A model generated the notes under the pieces. It worked only from the letters and a program-made list of their open reading frames with translations, had not been told where the DNA came from and made no database searches. DNA of 64,000 bases from Natrinema sp. CBA1119 (GTDB lineage Archaea > Halobacteriota > Halobacteria > Halobacteriales > Natrialbaceae). The DNA lies in NCBI RefSeq assembly GCF_002572525.1, contig NZ_PDBS01000001.1:558001-622000 (forward strand), read 5' to 3'. The position numbers were made by a program, and so were the translations under genes. Position 1 is the stretch's first letter; the number at the start of each line of letters is the position of its first letter. Positions 16,650-27,048 of this stretch are shown piece by piece.

Positions 16650-17972
16650 TCAATTGCTTCCAGACTCGTCGTACGGCCAGTCGCCGGTGATCCGCATCCC
16701 TTCGGCGAGGTCCTGTGATTCGAGGTCGGTCGCGATCGCGTCTGGATCCCGGTGGTCGATCGTCACGTCCTCGCGAGCGAGTGCGACGACGTACTCGGTC
16801 AGGAGGATCGCCTGTTCGGACAGGGTCCGGGGCTCGAGTTTCTCGATCGTATCGGCGAAGGTGTGACCCCAGCCCCGCCCCGCACCGTCCGACATTGATT
16901 TGACGTGACAGCCGGGCACGCCCCACGTGACGAACGACCAGTGATCGCTGTGGGGGCCGAGTTTCGGCACGGTGCCGATCGGCTGATCGTACCGGTCCGC
17001 GACGTCGTTCGCCACGTCCCGGAGTGCGTCGAATCCGTGGGTAACGATCGAGAGCGTCCGATCGCGGACGACGCCGTCGTTGTTGACCACTGCTTTGATC
17101 GACTCGTGATCGATCCGCTCGGCGGCCCGCGTGGAACCGACCAGTCCGACCTCCTCCGCGCCGAAGGCGACGAACTCAACACGGGTCTCGAGTTCCGCCT
17201 CGCGATCCGCGAGGGCGTTCGCGATCTCGACGATCATCGCGGTTCCCGCCCCGTTGTCCATCGCTCCCTCAGAGATGTCGTGAGCGTCGACGTGGCTCGT
17301 CACGAGGACGCGCTCGGCGGTGTCGGGACCGAGTTCGGCGCGGACGTTCTGGCTCTCCGCGGGGTGGATATCGGCTTCGACGGAGAGCGTGATCGACTCG
17401 CCGTCGAACCGGCGGGCCAGCCGCGACCCGGCCTCGCTCGAGACGCCGACGGCCGGTATCTCGCCGACGGGTTCCTCGTCCGTTCCCACGCTACCGGTCG
17501 GGGGAAGACAGCCCTCGACGTGATTTCGGTAGACGAACCCCACCGCGCCGTTCTCGACGGCGTGATAGTACTTCTCCCGGCGGTGGAGATGCCGATCGTA
17601 GTAGTCGGGCACGTCGCTACGGACCATGACGACGGCGTCCTCGACGTCGCTCTCCTTGAAGTCCGCGGGGAGGCCGTAACCGAGATCGATCAGCGGCGCG
17701 ACGACGCGGTCGGACGGACTGCGCGGCAGCGCGATGCAGTCCTGCGTGGTGTCGCCGGCCGTGATCGCGCTGTCGCCTCGGGTCCAGCCCTGAATCTCGA
17801 ACGGCTCGAGTCGGACGTCTCGCGCGCCGACGTCGGCTAGCGCGTCCCGCGTCAGTTCGGCGGCTTCGCGTTCGCCCTCGCTGCCGGCCATGCGATTCCC
17901 CACGTCGACGAGGGCCTCGAGGTGGTCCCAGCCGACGTCGCTCTCGAAGACGGAGCCGATCCAGGCGGTCAT
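16650..17972 (-). CDS. M28 family zinc aminopeptidase
   Basis: A 440-residue peptidase of family M28. The two-zinc site is visible: SHVDAHD (His and Asp, near 228), MDNGAGT (Asp near 240), GAEEVGLVGS (Glu-Glu pair near 273), NNDGV (near 298) and GHTFADT (His near 375). Residues about 90-205 form the inserted PA-like domain (VVMVRSDVPDYYDRHLHRREKYYHAVENGAVGFVY). There is no signal peptide or membrane segment, so it is probably a cytoplasmic aminopeptidase that recycles peptides. It is divergent from the prenyl synthase gene and has no operon partner. Specificity cannot be read from the sequence. Confidence 0.93.
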   Translation of the reverse strand: MTAWIGSVFESDVGWDHLEALVDVGNRMAGSEGEREAAELTRDALADVGARDVRLEPFEIQGWTRGDSAITAGDTTQDCIALPRSPSDRVVAPLIDLGYGLPADFKESDVEDAVVMVRSDVPDYYDRHLHRREKYYHAVENGAVGFVYRNHVEGCLPPTGSVGTDEEPVGEIPAVGVSSEAGSRLARRFDGESITLSVEADIHPAESQNVRAELGPDTAERVLVTSHVDAHDISEGAMDNGAGTAMIVEIANALADREAELETRVEFVAFGAEEVGLVGSTRAAERIDHESIKAVVNNDGVVRDRTLSIVTHGFDALRDVANDVADRYDQPIGTVPKLGPHSDHWSFVTWGVPGCHVKSMSDGAGRGWGHTFADTIEKLEPRTLSEQAILLTEYVVALAREDVTIDHRDPDAIATDLESQDLAEGMRITGDWPYDESGSN

Positions 17973-18109
17973 GACTGGAACGTGGACCGATGGACTGGTA
18001 ACTGTACCGCTCGATCGCGACGGATACCGGGAACTGTCCGACGGTTTTCAACAGTTGGTGACACGACAAACTGCGAATCTTTTTCACGCCGCTCCCTCTC
18101 GGACTCGAT

Positions 18110-19174
18110 ATGCGGGAGACGCTAGCCGACTGGCGGCCGGCCATCGACGAAGCGATCGCCGACCTGGTTCCGCGCGAGATCGACGCCGACTACCTCGAAT
18201 CGTTCTTCGGGTCCCCGACGTACGAGTACGATCCCCACGGCATCCAGCGCGCGCTAGCGACGCCGCTGTGGGATCTGCTCGACCGCGGCGGTAAACGGTG
18301 GCGTGCGATACTCTTCCTCGTCTTCGTCGAGGGGTTCGGCGAGGATCCGGCCGAGTATCTGCCCTACGCCTGCATTCCGGAGATCCTGCACAACGGGACG
18401 ATCATCGTCGACGACGTCGAGGACGGGGCCACGATTCGACGCGGCGAACAGGCGCTTCACCGCCTCTACGGCCGTGATATCGCGCTCAACGCCGGCAACG
18501 CGATGTACTTCCTGCCGTTGAAGGTCATCAGCCGGAATCCGGCCGACCTCCCGGCCGATCGGCGACTGGCCGCCTACGAGATGCTGATGGACGAACTCAA
18601 TCGCACCCACCTCGGCCAGGGGATGGACATCTGCTGGCACAACGAACGCGATGTCCGGATCAACACGGCACAGTATCTGGAGATGTGCGCGTGCAAGACC
18701 GGCTGTCTCGGCCGGATCGTGGCTCGCCTCGCCGCGATTATCACCGACCAGCCCGACGACATCGAGGCAGCGATCGCCGAGTACGCCGAACTGACCGCGG
18801 TCGCCTTCCAGATCGGCGACGACATTCTCGACGTCGAAAATTCGCTGGGACGGGCCGGCGAGTTCGGCAAGGAGTTCGGCAACGACATCCGCGAGGGGAA
18901 GAAGACCCTCATGGTCATCCACGCCATCGAGGCAAGCGAGCCGGAGCGCGCCCGACGGCTGCAGGCGATCCTCGAGGCCGACGACAATACCGACGAGGAG
19001 ATCCTCGAGGCTCTGGAACTCTTCGAGGCCGCCGGCAGTATCGAGTACGCCCGCGAGCGCGCGCTCGAGTTGGCCGCCGATGCGCGCGCGGCGATCGACG
19101 GTGTGGACTTCGACGCGGAGACCACTCGGAAGCTCGAGGAGTTCACGGAGTTCGTCATCGAGCGCGACGAGTAG
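18110..19174 (+). CDS. Polyprenyl (geranylgeranyl-type) diphosphate synthase
   Basis: A 354-residue trans-prenyltransferase. The first aspartate-rich motif is IIVDDVEDGATIRRG (DDVED at 101-105). The second is QIGDDILDVENSLGRAGEFGKEFGNDIREGKKTLM (near 238-273). GGKRWR (60-65) is the usual diphosphate-binding stretch. It condenses IPP with allylic diphosphates in the making of archaeal C20/C25 lipids or quinone side chains; exact chain length is not clear. Natrialbaceae make C25 as well as C20 chains, and this could serve either. The ATG at 18110 gives the usual N-terminus (MRETLADWRPAIDEAI). Confidence 0.93.
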   Translation: MRETLADWRPAIDEAIADLVPREIDADYLESFFGSPTYEYDPHGIQRALATPLWDLLDRGGKRWRAILFLVFVEGFGEDPAEYLPYACIPEILHNGTIIVDDVEDGATIRRGEQALHRLYGRDIALNAGNAMYFLPLKVISRNPADLPADRRLAAYEMLMDELNRTHLGQGMDICWHNERDVRINTAQYLEMCACKTGCLGRIVARLAAIITDQPDDIEAAIAEYAELTAVAFQIGDDILDVENSLGRAGEFGKEFGNDIREGKKTLMVIHAIEASEPERARRLQAILEADDNTDEEILEALELFEAAGSIEYARERALELAADARAAIDGVDFDAETTRKLEEFTEFVIERDE

Positions 19175-19311
19175 TCGCCCCGCGGGACTCGAACGATTCG
19201 TTCGCGCGGTCGCGGCGGGCGATAATTTGATTCTTCGAGTCGAGACGCGAGACAGTCACGAACGATGAACAGTAGGGCCAGATACTACAGTCTCGGTGTG
19301 GAACCCCGGGT

Positions 19312-19731
19312 ATGGCCGACCACTCGAGGCGGGGCGAGACAGATCGCACGGACGCCGCGAGACCGTGGCCGATCCTCGTGGCCCTCGGACTCGTCGGCTC
19401 GGAGGTCGGCATCGTCGTCGATCTCGTCCCGATCGCCGTCGGCGGACTCGTCGTCTTCGCCGCGAGCGTCGCCGGCATCCTCGCGGACGCCAACTACGTG
19501 GACCGACCGCTCGCGTTCGCGGCCACGTTCGGCGCGGCGTTCGTCGTCGTCGGCGCGGTACTGGCCGCCCACGGCACCGGAACCCTGCCGATCGCCCCGC
19601 TCGAGCCCCTCACCGGTCTGGCGAGTCGCGGCGCGGCGCTCGTCGTCGCCGGCGTGGTAACGATCGGCGGGGCCGGCCTCGTGCGGTCCCGCCGAACCGA
19701 GCGCGGCCAGAGCCGGGGAATCGAATCGTGA
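19312..19731 (+). CDS. Small membrane protein (cox-cluster type)
   Basis: A 139-residue protein with a charged N-terminus (about 20 residues) and four hydrophobic segments (about 20-40, 43-60, 70-88, 100-122). I recognise it as similar to the short haloarchaeal membrane proteins annotated near haem-copper terminal oxidase genes (cox-cluster proteins), but only by general pattern. It is followed 56 bases later by another small membrane protein gene in the same direction, probably co-transcribed. No oxidase catalytic subunit lies in the window. Confidence 0.7.
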   Translation: MADHSRRGETDRTDAARPWPILVALGLVGSEVGIVVDLVPIAVGGLVVFAASVAGILADANYVDRPLAFAATFGAAFVVVGAVLAAHGTGTLPIAPLEPLTGLASRGAALVVAGVVTIGGAGLVRSRRTERGQSRGIES

Positions 19732-19787
19732 ATCGAAACCGTTCACCGAACGACTCGCTCGAGACACCACGAATCTAACAGCTACCG

Positions 19788-20036
19788 ATGAGCCGACCTG
19801 CCTTCGACGCGGAAGTAGCGCTCGACCTCGCAGTCAACACGGTCCCCTTCCTGATCATGGCGTTCTTCGTCGCGGTCTTCGCGGTGTTCAACCCGTGGGG
19901 GTTCGATCCGCTCCAGTCGACGATTCAGTTCGCCGTTCTGCTGTCGACGATGGGAACGCTCGCGTTCGTGACCTACCTCGCGGCTCGAGTGATCGAAACT
20001 GACGACCGGACGCGATACGACACCGGCGAGCCCTGA
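19788..20036 (+). CDS. Small two-helix membrane protein
   Basis: An 82-residue protein with two transmembrane segments (about 17-37: VPFLIMAFFVAVFAVFNPWG, and about 46-68) and an acidic tail. The pattern resembles a haloarchaeal DUF6684-like protein often found beside terminal oxidase genes. It is downstream of, and in the same direction as, the 139-residue membrane protein, and convergent with the 44-residue microprotein at 20066. Function is not known. Confidence 0.7.
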   Translation: MSRPAFDAEVALDLAVNTVPFLIMAFFVAVFAVFNPWGFDPLQSTIQFAVLLSTMGTLAFVTYLAARVIETDDRTRYDTGEP

Positions 20037-20065
20037 TTGCGGCCGAGAGTCGACCGTGGTCGCGG

Positions 20066-20200
20066 TCAGTTGATGATGAGCACGAACCCGGTCACCGCCA
20101 TCATACCCGAAATTCCGACCAAGAGGAGCAAGAACAGTTCCTTTTCGGAGAGCCGGCGCTGCGGTGTCGGTCGATCGGACTCGGCCTTATCGGAGCTCAT
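20066..20200 (-). CDS. 44-residue single-span membrane microprotein
   Basis: A short gene read directly from the sequence. The ATG on the minus strand at 20200 gives 44 codons ending in TGA. The protein has a charged, polar N-terminus (MSSDKAESDRPTPQRR) followed by one hydrophobic helix (about 22-43) that reaches the C-terminus. The clean split between charged head and single helix, and its place among other small membrane protein genes, argue that it is real. It may be a small subunit or assembly factor of a membrane complex, but that is inference. Confidence 0.5.
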   Translation of the reverse strand: MSSDKAESDRPTPQRRLSEKELFLLLLVGISGMMAVTGFVLIIN

Positions 20201-20446
20201 AGACGACCACTATCGGCAAGATACACGACAGACGGGCAAGAGCGTTTCCCAGCTTTGGTCAGCAGACGAGGAAGCGACCGGTGCCCTTGGGGAGCTACCG
20301 GGGCCATGCGGGGGTGTCACCGGTTCCATGCGGAGGTGCCACCGACCGAGACTCGGGCACGGAGTGAGTCGAGGTCCGCGCTGGCCGAAACGATGGAAGA
20401 ACACACCGGGCGGTATCACCACTGCAGACGCGGTCTCCCTTGAAAA
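20201..20446. other. Intergenic stretch
   Basis: No gene of convincing composition is seen. It contains two imperfect copies of GCCATGCGGGGGTGTCACCGG-type sequence (about 20302-20348: CATGCGGGGGTGTCACC and CATGCGGAGGTGCCACC, 27 bases apart), a short direct repeat of unknown role. Confidence 0.4.
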
Positions 20447-20590
20447 CTACTGCGAGATCGTCGACGGCTCCCGATCGGTCCGCGCCCCAGAGCGGGGGGT
20501 GACGCAGTTTGAGCACCGAGCGGGACCGTCGATCCGATCGAACAGCCGTTCACCGCAATCAGGACAGTTTCCATCAGGATATCGAACCAT
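20447..20590 (-). CDS. Zinc-ribbon microprotein (47 residues)
   Basis: Read directly from the sequence: the ATG at 20590 opens 47 codons to a TAG at 20447. The protein has two CxxC pairs, CPDC (Cys 9 and 12) and CSNC (Cys 26 and 29), spaced as a four-cysteine zinc ribbon, then a polar tail. A TATA-like box on the minus strand (CATATAGC, 20613-20620) is centred about 27 bases before the ATG, as for leaderless haloarchaeal genes. Haloarchaea are known to carry many zinc-finger proteins under 70 residues with mostly unknown roles. The paired cysteines and promoter make this a credible gene. Confidence 0.6.
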   Translation of the reverse strand: MVRYPDGNCPDCGERLFDRIDGPARCSNCVTPRSGARTDREPSTISQ

Positions 20591-20612
20591 ACACCAATAA
20601 GACAAGAAAGGG

Positions 20613-20620
20613 GCTATATG
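20613..20620 (-). promoter_or_regulatory. TATA-like box of the zinc microprotein gene
   Basis: CATATAGC on the minus strand, centred 27 bases before the ATG at 20590; the spacing fits a leaderless archaeal promoter. Confidence 0.5.
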
Positions 20621-20815
20621 TTTTGCGGCTCTGCCCCGTCGATAGGAGACACCGGAGAATACGCGTCTTGTGTCATCGACAGACTCCGTTTCAAATTTGT
20701 TAGTTGAAACGATAGTGTGTCCGTTCCATCAGTATCCGTCCGAGCGTGGGTTCGATCGTCGACCGGCCATCACCACAGCACAAACTCCACCATCCGGGAC
20801 GATGTATCGGGAGCC

Positions 20816-21082
20816 GTGACCGACGATCGAACGATCGCCGGCAGGGAAGCCGTCGCCAGCCTCGGCCTCGCACTGGTCATCGCGACCGCCGCCTTCGGGG
20901 CGCTGCTCGGTGCGACCCTCCCCGACTACACCGGGCTCGAGACGATCACTATCGGGACGGTCGCGGTGGCCGTCTCGCCGCTCTCACTCGCCGCCTACGG
21001 TGCCGTCGCCGTCAGTCTTCTGCTGGTATCGCTCGGGGTCGTCGTCGGCATCCTCTCTCAGTTCGACGACGACGCCGTGTAG
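20816..21082 (+). CDS. Small two-helix membrane protein (cox-cluster type)
   Basis: An 88-residue protein from the GTG at 20816. It has an N-terminal polar stretch (TDDRTIAGREAV) and two to three hydrophobic segments (about 14-33, 40-60 and 60-80), and ends in QFDDDAV. It is the third or fourth short membrane protein within 1.8 kb and resembles small haloarchaeal proteins found near terminal oxidases. The GTG start was preferred because the upstream 33 codons are polar and not acidic. It is convergent with the mutase gene. Function unknown. Confidence 0.62.
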   Translation: MTDDRTIAGREAVASLGLALVIATAAFGALLGATLPDYTGLETITIGTVAVAVSPLSLAAYGAVAVSLLLVSLGVVVGILSQFDDDAV

Positions 21083-21132
21083 TCGTCGTCCCAGCCATTC
21101 CCCCGCTACCGGAATCGGTCCGTCAGACCGTC

Positions 21133-22833
<1,701 letters not shown>

Positions 22834-23059
22834 GATCGTAATATTTGCCGACGGCGCAATGAAGGTTCGGGAAGGACGGATCGGCGTGCGAAACGAATCG
22901 AAGAGAGAAACGGGTCGGTGGGAGAGACGGCCAGTGTTCGGGGACCGCCACGAGTCGATTTGACGGGAGAAGGGGCCGATCGTCAGACGACCGCTGGCTC
23001 CGACCGGCAGCGTCCGACGAGTGTAAGACACCGTCGCGAACGGCGGGCTACCGACGGCG

Positions 23060-23887
23060 TTACTCCGTTTCCCTGCCGTCACCGCCCTCGGACTGCAGCC
23101 GCTTCGTCGTCTGAACCAGCGGATGGCGGGCATAGTCGACGACATCGATGTCGTCGATCCGCTCGAGGCCCTCCTTTTCGGCCGTGCGTGCCATCCCCAG
23201 ATCGATTTCGGTGTCGACGACGATAACGTAGGCGTCCATCTCGTCGATTCCAAGCCGGTCAGCCGCGAGCACGCGGTGGTGGCCGTCCGCCAGCAGGAGG
23301 GTGCCGTCGTTGTCGATAACGACCAGCGGCTCGGCCAGCCCCCGCTCGAGTTCGTAGCGTCTGCCCTCGAGTTCGTCGGCGTAGACCCGTCCCTGCGTGG
23401 GCGTCAGGTCCGAGAGCGGAACGGTCCGACGCTCCTCCGCCAAGTCGATCTCGTGGATCTGCTCGAGGGTTCGCATCAGCTTGCCGACCTTCTCGGGGGT
23501 CGCGCGCTCGATCTGACTGCGGATGACATCCGCGTTGGAGATGATTCCCACCAGATTGCCCGCGTCGTCGACGACGGGGAGTTTCTGGATGCCCGAGCGG
23601 AGGATGACTCGAGCAGCGTCATTGATCTTCATGTCGGGGTGGGCGACCAGCAGATCGGTCGCCATAACCTTGAAGATCAGGTCGTCGTCCCCGGCGAGCA
23701 GCAGGTCGCGAGCGCTGATGAAGCCCTCGACGCGACGTCGCTCGCAGACCGGAAAGCCGCTGTGCTCCTCGCTCTCGGCGATCCGCGTCGCGACCTCGCT
23801 GACGGTCTCGTCCGGCGACACCGTCGCCACGTCGCGCGTCATATACTCTTTGACCTTGGGTTTCGTCCGGTCCGACACGACATCCAT
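23060..23887 (-). CDS. CBS-pair protein with ParB-like domain
   Basis: A 275-residue protein. Two CBS motifs lie at about 8-60 (VKEYMTRDVATVSPDETVSEVATRIAESEEHSGFPVCERRRVEGFISARDLL) and about 70-125 (KLPVVDDAGNLVGIISNADVI); such pairs bind adenine nucleotides. Residues about 145-230 look like a ParB/sulfiredoxin-type domain, with EPLVVIDNDGTLLLADGHHRVLAADRLG near 185-212 (the GHHR nucleotide-binding motif). This combination is known in archaea but its substrate is not. The start at MDVVSDRTKPK (23887) was chosen over the longer frame. It runs in the same direction as the DHH phosphoesterase gene 80 bases upstream. Confidence 0.88.
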   Translation of the reverse strand: MDVVSDRTKPKVKEYMTRDVATVSPDETVSEVATRIAESEEHSGFPVCERRRVEGFISARDLLLAGDDDLIFKVMATDLLVAHPDMKINDAARVILRSGIQKLPVVDDAGNLVGIISNADVIRSQIERATPEKVGKLMRTLEQIHEIDLAEERRTVPLSDLTPTQGRVYADELEGRRYELERGLAEPLVVIDNDGTLLLADGHHRVLAADRLGIDEMDAYVIVVDTEIDLGMARTAEKEGLERIDDIDVVDYARHPLVQTTKRLQSEGGDGRETE

Positions 23888-23969
23888 ACACGGAGACACG
23901 AGAGCCGCGCGCAAAAGTACTGGTACTGACGCCGCCCGCCGAATTTCTACTCTCGGCCCTCGACACCGC

Positions 23970-25466
23970 TCACGCCGACTCGCCGCCTTCCGGCTCGCCT
24001 CGCTGGGTGAACAGCCACTCGCTTGTCTGCGTGTAGGCGCCCACCGGGACCCCGGGTCGCGTCTGGATCGCCTCGAAGAACCGGTTCGTGATCACCTCCT
24101 CGACCACGCTGACGATCGATTCGACCTCCACTTCGTGGTCGGCGCTGCCCAGAATCCCGATCTCGAGTTGCGCGCCGGCCATGTCCGCGTGGCCGCCGGC
24201 GCTGCCGATCCGATCGAACCCGTCCCGGAGCGTTTCGCCGAGGTCGACGTCGGCGGCTCGCGAGCGGGCCGACAGGAACACCATCTCGTCGTCGAACCCG
24301 AACACGAGCGTCGTCTCGACGCCTTCCATCGCGAGCAGCTGATCGGCCGCCTGAGGTAACGCGTCCCGATCCCCGATCCGCCCGACGCTGGCGACGGCCA
24401 CCGAATCGCGCTGGACGCGGTTCTTGATCGCCCGCGCGATCGTCTCGAGGGTTTCGCCCTCGAGCGAGGGCTGTTCAATCTGGCGCAGGATCGACGTATC
24501 GACGTGGGGAGACAGGGTGGAGGCGGCCCTGAAGTCGGCGGGCGAGACTTGCCGCGTGAAATCGTTCGTGTCGACTCGGATGCCGTACAACAGCGCCGTC
24601 GCCGTCGAGGGGTCGAACGCGAGATCGAAGCGATCGACGTACTCCGTCAGGACGGTGCTGGTCGCACCCGCACCCTCTCGGAGGTCGACGAACTCGCCGG
24701 GGACCGGCCCGCGCGGCGGATGGTGGTCAATGACGATATCGACGTGGAGGTCCGTCGGAAGCTGATCGTTGACGCCGGGACGGGAGTGATCGACCAGCGC
24801 GAACGCCGAATACTCCGCGAGGGAGTCGTCGGGAGCCATGTTTCGCAGATCCAACTCGAGCAAGTTGACCATGGCCCGGTTCTCCTGGTGGGAGATGTCG
24901 CCGAAGTAGCAGGCGTCGGCAGTGACGCCGACGGACTCGGCGACGCCGACGAGCGCGACCGCGCTCGCGATCGCGTCCGGGTCCGGATTGTCGTGGGCCA
25001 CGACCGCCAGCCGACCGTCGATCCGCCCCAATTGCTCCCGGAGTTCGATCGCCGCTTCGGCGGACGGGCTCGCCGTCCCGTCGACCGCGCGGTCGGCCAT
25101 CGCGTCCGTGGGATCGATGATCCGATCCGCGCGGGCCGCAAACCAGTCGCGGTCGGCGGCCGTCGCGTTACCGCCCAGATAGGCCACGATCATGGTATCG
25201 GGAAATCGCTCGCGCGCGGCCTCGAGCGCGGCCCGATTGACGTCGGTTCGGTCGCTCCCAACGAAGATCACGTCCGGCGTGTCGACGTTCGCGATAGTGT
25301 CGGGATCGGCCGGATCCGCGCTCCGAGACGGTACGCTCTCGTCGCGCAACGTCTCGACGACGCTCTCGTCGTTGGTGATGACGAGCATGCGGCCGTCGCG
25401 CTCGGCGACCTGATCGGTCACCTGACGGCAGACGGTTCCGCAGCCGAGCACGAGCCGAAAAACCAT
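23970..25466 (-). CDS. DHH family phosphoesterase with N-terminal nucleotide-binding domain
   Basis: A 498-residue protein. Residues 1-115 form a TrkA-N-like Rossmann domain (MVFRLVLGCGTVCRQVTDQVAERDGRMLVITND). The DHH nuclease core follows, with metal motifs VVAHDNPDPDAIASAVAL (near 155), LVDHSRPGVND (near 230) and IVIDHHPPRG (near 248), and the DHHA1 substrate motif SAGGHADMAGAQLE (near 433). It probably hydrolyses a small nucleotide, such as a cyclic dinucleotide or short oligonucleotide, under control of the nucleotide-binding domain. The gene is 55 bases after nuoN on the same strand, so readthrough from the nuo operon is possible. Confidence 0.92.
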   Translation of the reverse strand: MVFRLVLGCGTVCRQVTDQVAERDGRMLVITNDESVVETLRDESVPSRSADPADPDTIANVDTPDVIFVGSDRTDVNRAALEAARERFPDTMIVAYLGGNATAADRDWFAARADRIIDPTDAMADRAVDGTASPSAEAAIELREQLGRIDGRLAVVAHDNPDPDAIASAVALVGVAESVGVTADACYFGDISHQENRAMVNLLELDLRNMAPDDSLAEYSAFALVDHSRPGVNDQLPTDLHVDIVIDHHPPRGPVPGEFVDLREGAGATSTVLTEYVDRFDLAFDPSTATALLYGIRVDTNDFTRQVSPADFRAASTLSPHVDTSILRQIEQPSLEGETLETIARAIKNRVQRDSVAVASVGRIGDRDALPQAADQLLAMEGVETTLVFGFDDEMVFLSARSRAADVDLGETLRDGFDRIGSAGGHADMAGAQLEIGILGSADHEVEVESIVSVVEEVITNRFFEAIQTRPGVPVGAYTQTSEWLFTQRGEPEGGESA

Positions 25467-25521
25467 TTGCCGCGGCTTGCAACCCCGAGGGCTAAAAGCT
25501 ACCGGGTCTCCCGTCGGGCGA

Positions 25522-27048
25522 CTACGCGATGACCGCGGCCGCCGCCTCGGTCGCAGCGTCGGCGATCGGGTCGAACGCCGGCAGGATGAGAACTGTGATC
25601 ACTGCGGCGACGATGATCGCCGCGTAGAGCCCGGTCGGCTGGGCGAGTCGATCCCGATCGACGATCGGGTCCTCGATCCAGAGCACCTTGACCAGCCGCG
25701 AGTAGTAGTACAGCGAGAGCGCGCTGTTGACGACGAGCGCAGCGGCGACGAGGAGCAGTGCCGTGTTGTCCGCGGCCGCCTCGATCGTCGCGGTGTACAG
25801 GAGGTACTTGCTCCAGAAGCCGCCGAACAGCGGGATGCCCGCGAGGCTGAACATGAAGACCGCCATCGCGGCGCAGGCGAACGGCGCCTGTTTCGCGAGG
25901 CCGCTGTAGTCCTCGAAGGTGCGGCCGACGCCCCAGTACTCCGCCAAGCCGACGAACAGGAACGCCCCCGTGTTCATGAAGCCATAGACCAGCAGGTGCA
26001 TCATGGCCGCGCCCATGACTCGTTCGCCGGCCCCGGTCGAGAGGGCCGCCAATCCGATCAGCACGTAGCCGGCGTGACCGATCGAGGAGTAGGCGAGCAT
26101 CCGCTTGACGTTCTCCTGGGTCGCCGCCGCGAAGTTTCCGACCGTCATCGTGACGATCGCGAGGATAACGAACGCCCACGTCCAGTCGACGCCGATGACG
26201 GCGGTCGTCGCCTCGAGCGGGAACGCCGTCGTGAACACGCGGAAGGCGAGCACGAAGCCGGCGGCCTTCGAGGCCGAGGAAAGGAACGCCGAGATCGGTG
26301 CTGGCGCGCCCTCGTAGGCTTCGGGTGCCCAGAAGTGGAAGGGAACGCTCGCGGTCTTGAACGCGATCCCGCCGATCAGCATGAGGATACCCAGTCCGAG
26401 CAGGCCGCCCATCTCGCCGGCATCACCGAGGTTGGCCGCGATCGCCTCGAGTTGCAGCGAGCCGGTCGCGCCGTAGACCAGCGAGACGCCGTAGACGAAG
26501 ATCGCCGACGAGAGCGCCCCGATCAGGAAGTACTTCAGGCCCGCTTCGATGCTGCCGCGGTTGTCCTTCAAGATCGCGACGAGCGCGTACGACGGCAGGC
26601 TCGTCAGCTCGAGCGCGATGAAGATCGTCACGAGACTGTTCGACGCGGCCATCATCGACATCCCGGTCGCCGCGAGGATGATCAGCGAGTAGTACTCGGC
26701 CTGATAGGTGTGATCTCGCAGGTAATCGTAGCTCGCCACCGTGACGAGGGCGGTGACGACCGCGATGATAATCATGAAGTACAGCGCCAGCTGATCGACG
26801 ACGAACTGGCCGTCCATGATATCGATGACGCCGTAGTTGTCGATCCCGGTCGCCCCGACGCCGGCGGCGGTGAACCAGACGGCGACGGCCAGCGACGACA
26901 GCGAGCCGGCGACGGCGGTGCCGGCGAGCAGCGTCCGGTTCGTCGAGCGCGGGTTGATGCTGTCGAACAGGAACAAGACGAGCGCCGTCCCCGCCAGGAT
27001 CAGTGCCGGTGCGAGCGCGGTCCACTCGGGAAGTTCGAGGACCGCCAT
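25522..27048 (-). CDS. nuoN: NADH-quinone oxidoreductase-like subunit N
   Basis: A 508-residue antiporter-like subunit of the respiratory complex I family with about 14 transmembrane helices. Characteristic stretches are MSMMAASNSLVTIFIALELTSLPSYAL, with the key helix-5 Glu (near 145), and the helix-7 Lys region EAGLKYFLIGALSSAIFVYG (near 185). The central stretch MTVGNFAAATQENVKRMLAYSSIGHAGY (near 285-312) carries the discontinuous helix and its lysine. It is one of the proton-pumping modules. It is the last gene of the nuoA-N operon; its ATG shares one base with the nuoM stop at 27048. Confidence 0.96.
   Translation of the reverse strand: MAVLELPEWTALAPALILAGTALVLFLFDSINPRSTNRTLLAGTAVAGSLSSLAVAVWFTAAGVGATGIDNYGVIDIMDGQFVVDQLALYFMIIIAVVTALVTVASYDYLRDHTYQAEYYSLIILAATGMSMMAASNSLVTIFIALELTSLPSYALVAILKDNRGSIEAGLKYFLIGALSSAIFVYGVSLVYGATGSLQLEAIAANLGDAGEMGGLLGLGILMLIGGIAFKTASVPFHFWAPEAYEGAPAPISAFLSSASKAAGFVLAFRVFTTAFPLEATTAVIGVDWTWAFVILAIVTMTVGNFAAATQENVKRMLAYSSIGHAGYVLIGLAALSTGAGERVMGAAMMHLLVYGFMNTGAFLFVGLAEYWGVGRTFEDYSGLAKQAPFACAAMAVFMFSLAGIPLFGGFWSKYLLYTATIEAAADNTALLLVAAALVVNSALSLYYYSRLVKVLWIEDPIVDRDRLAQPTGLYAAIIVAAVITVLILPAFDPIADAATEAAAAVIA

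Noticed and set aside
20037-20600. A 187-codon plus-strand gene
   Set aside because: Composition is basic and irregular, and it covers two better-supported minus-strand microproteins with a promoter and motif evidence.
19788-21082. Prophage or integrated plasmid
   Set aside because: No integrase, replication or structural gene and no flanking duplication are visible; the short genes are membrane proteins of chromosomal type.
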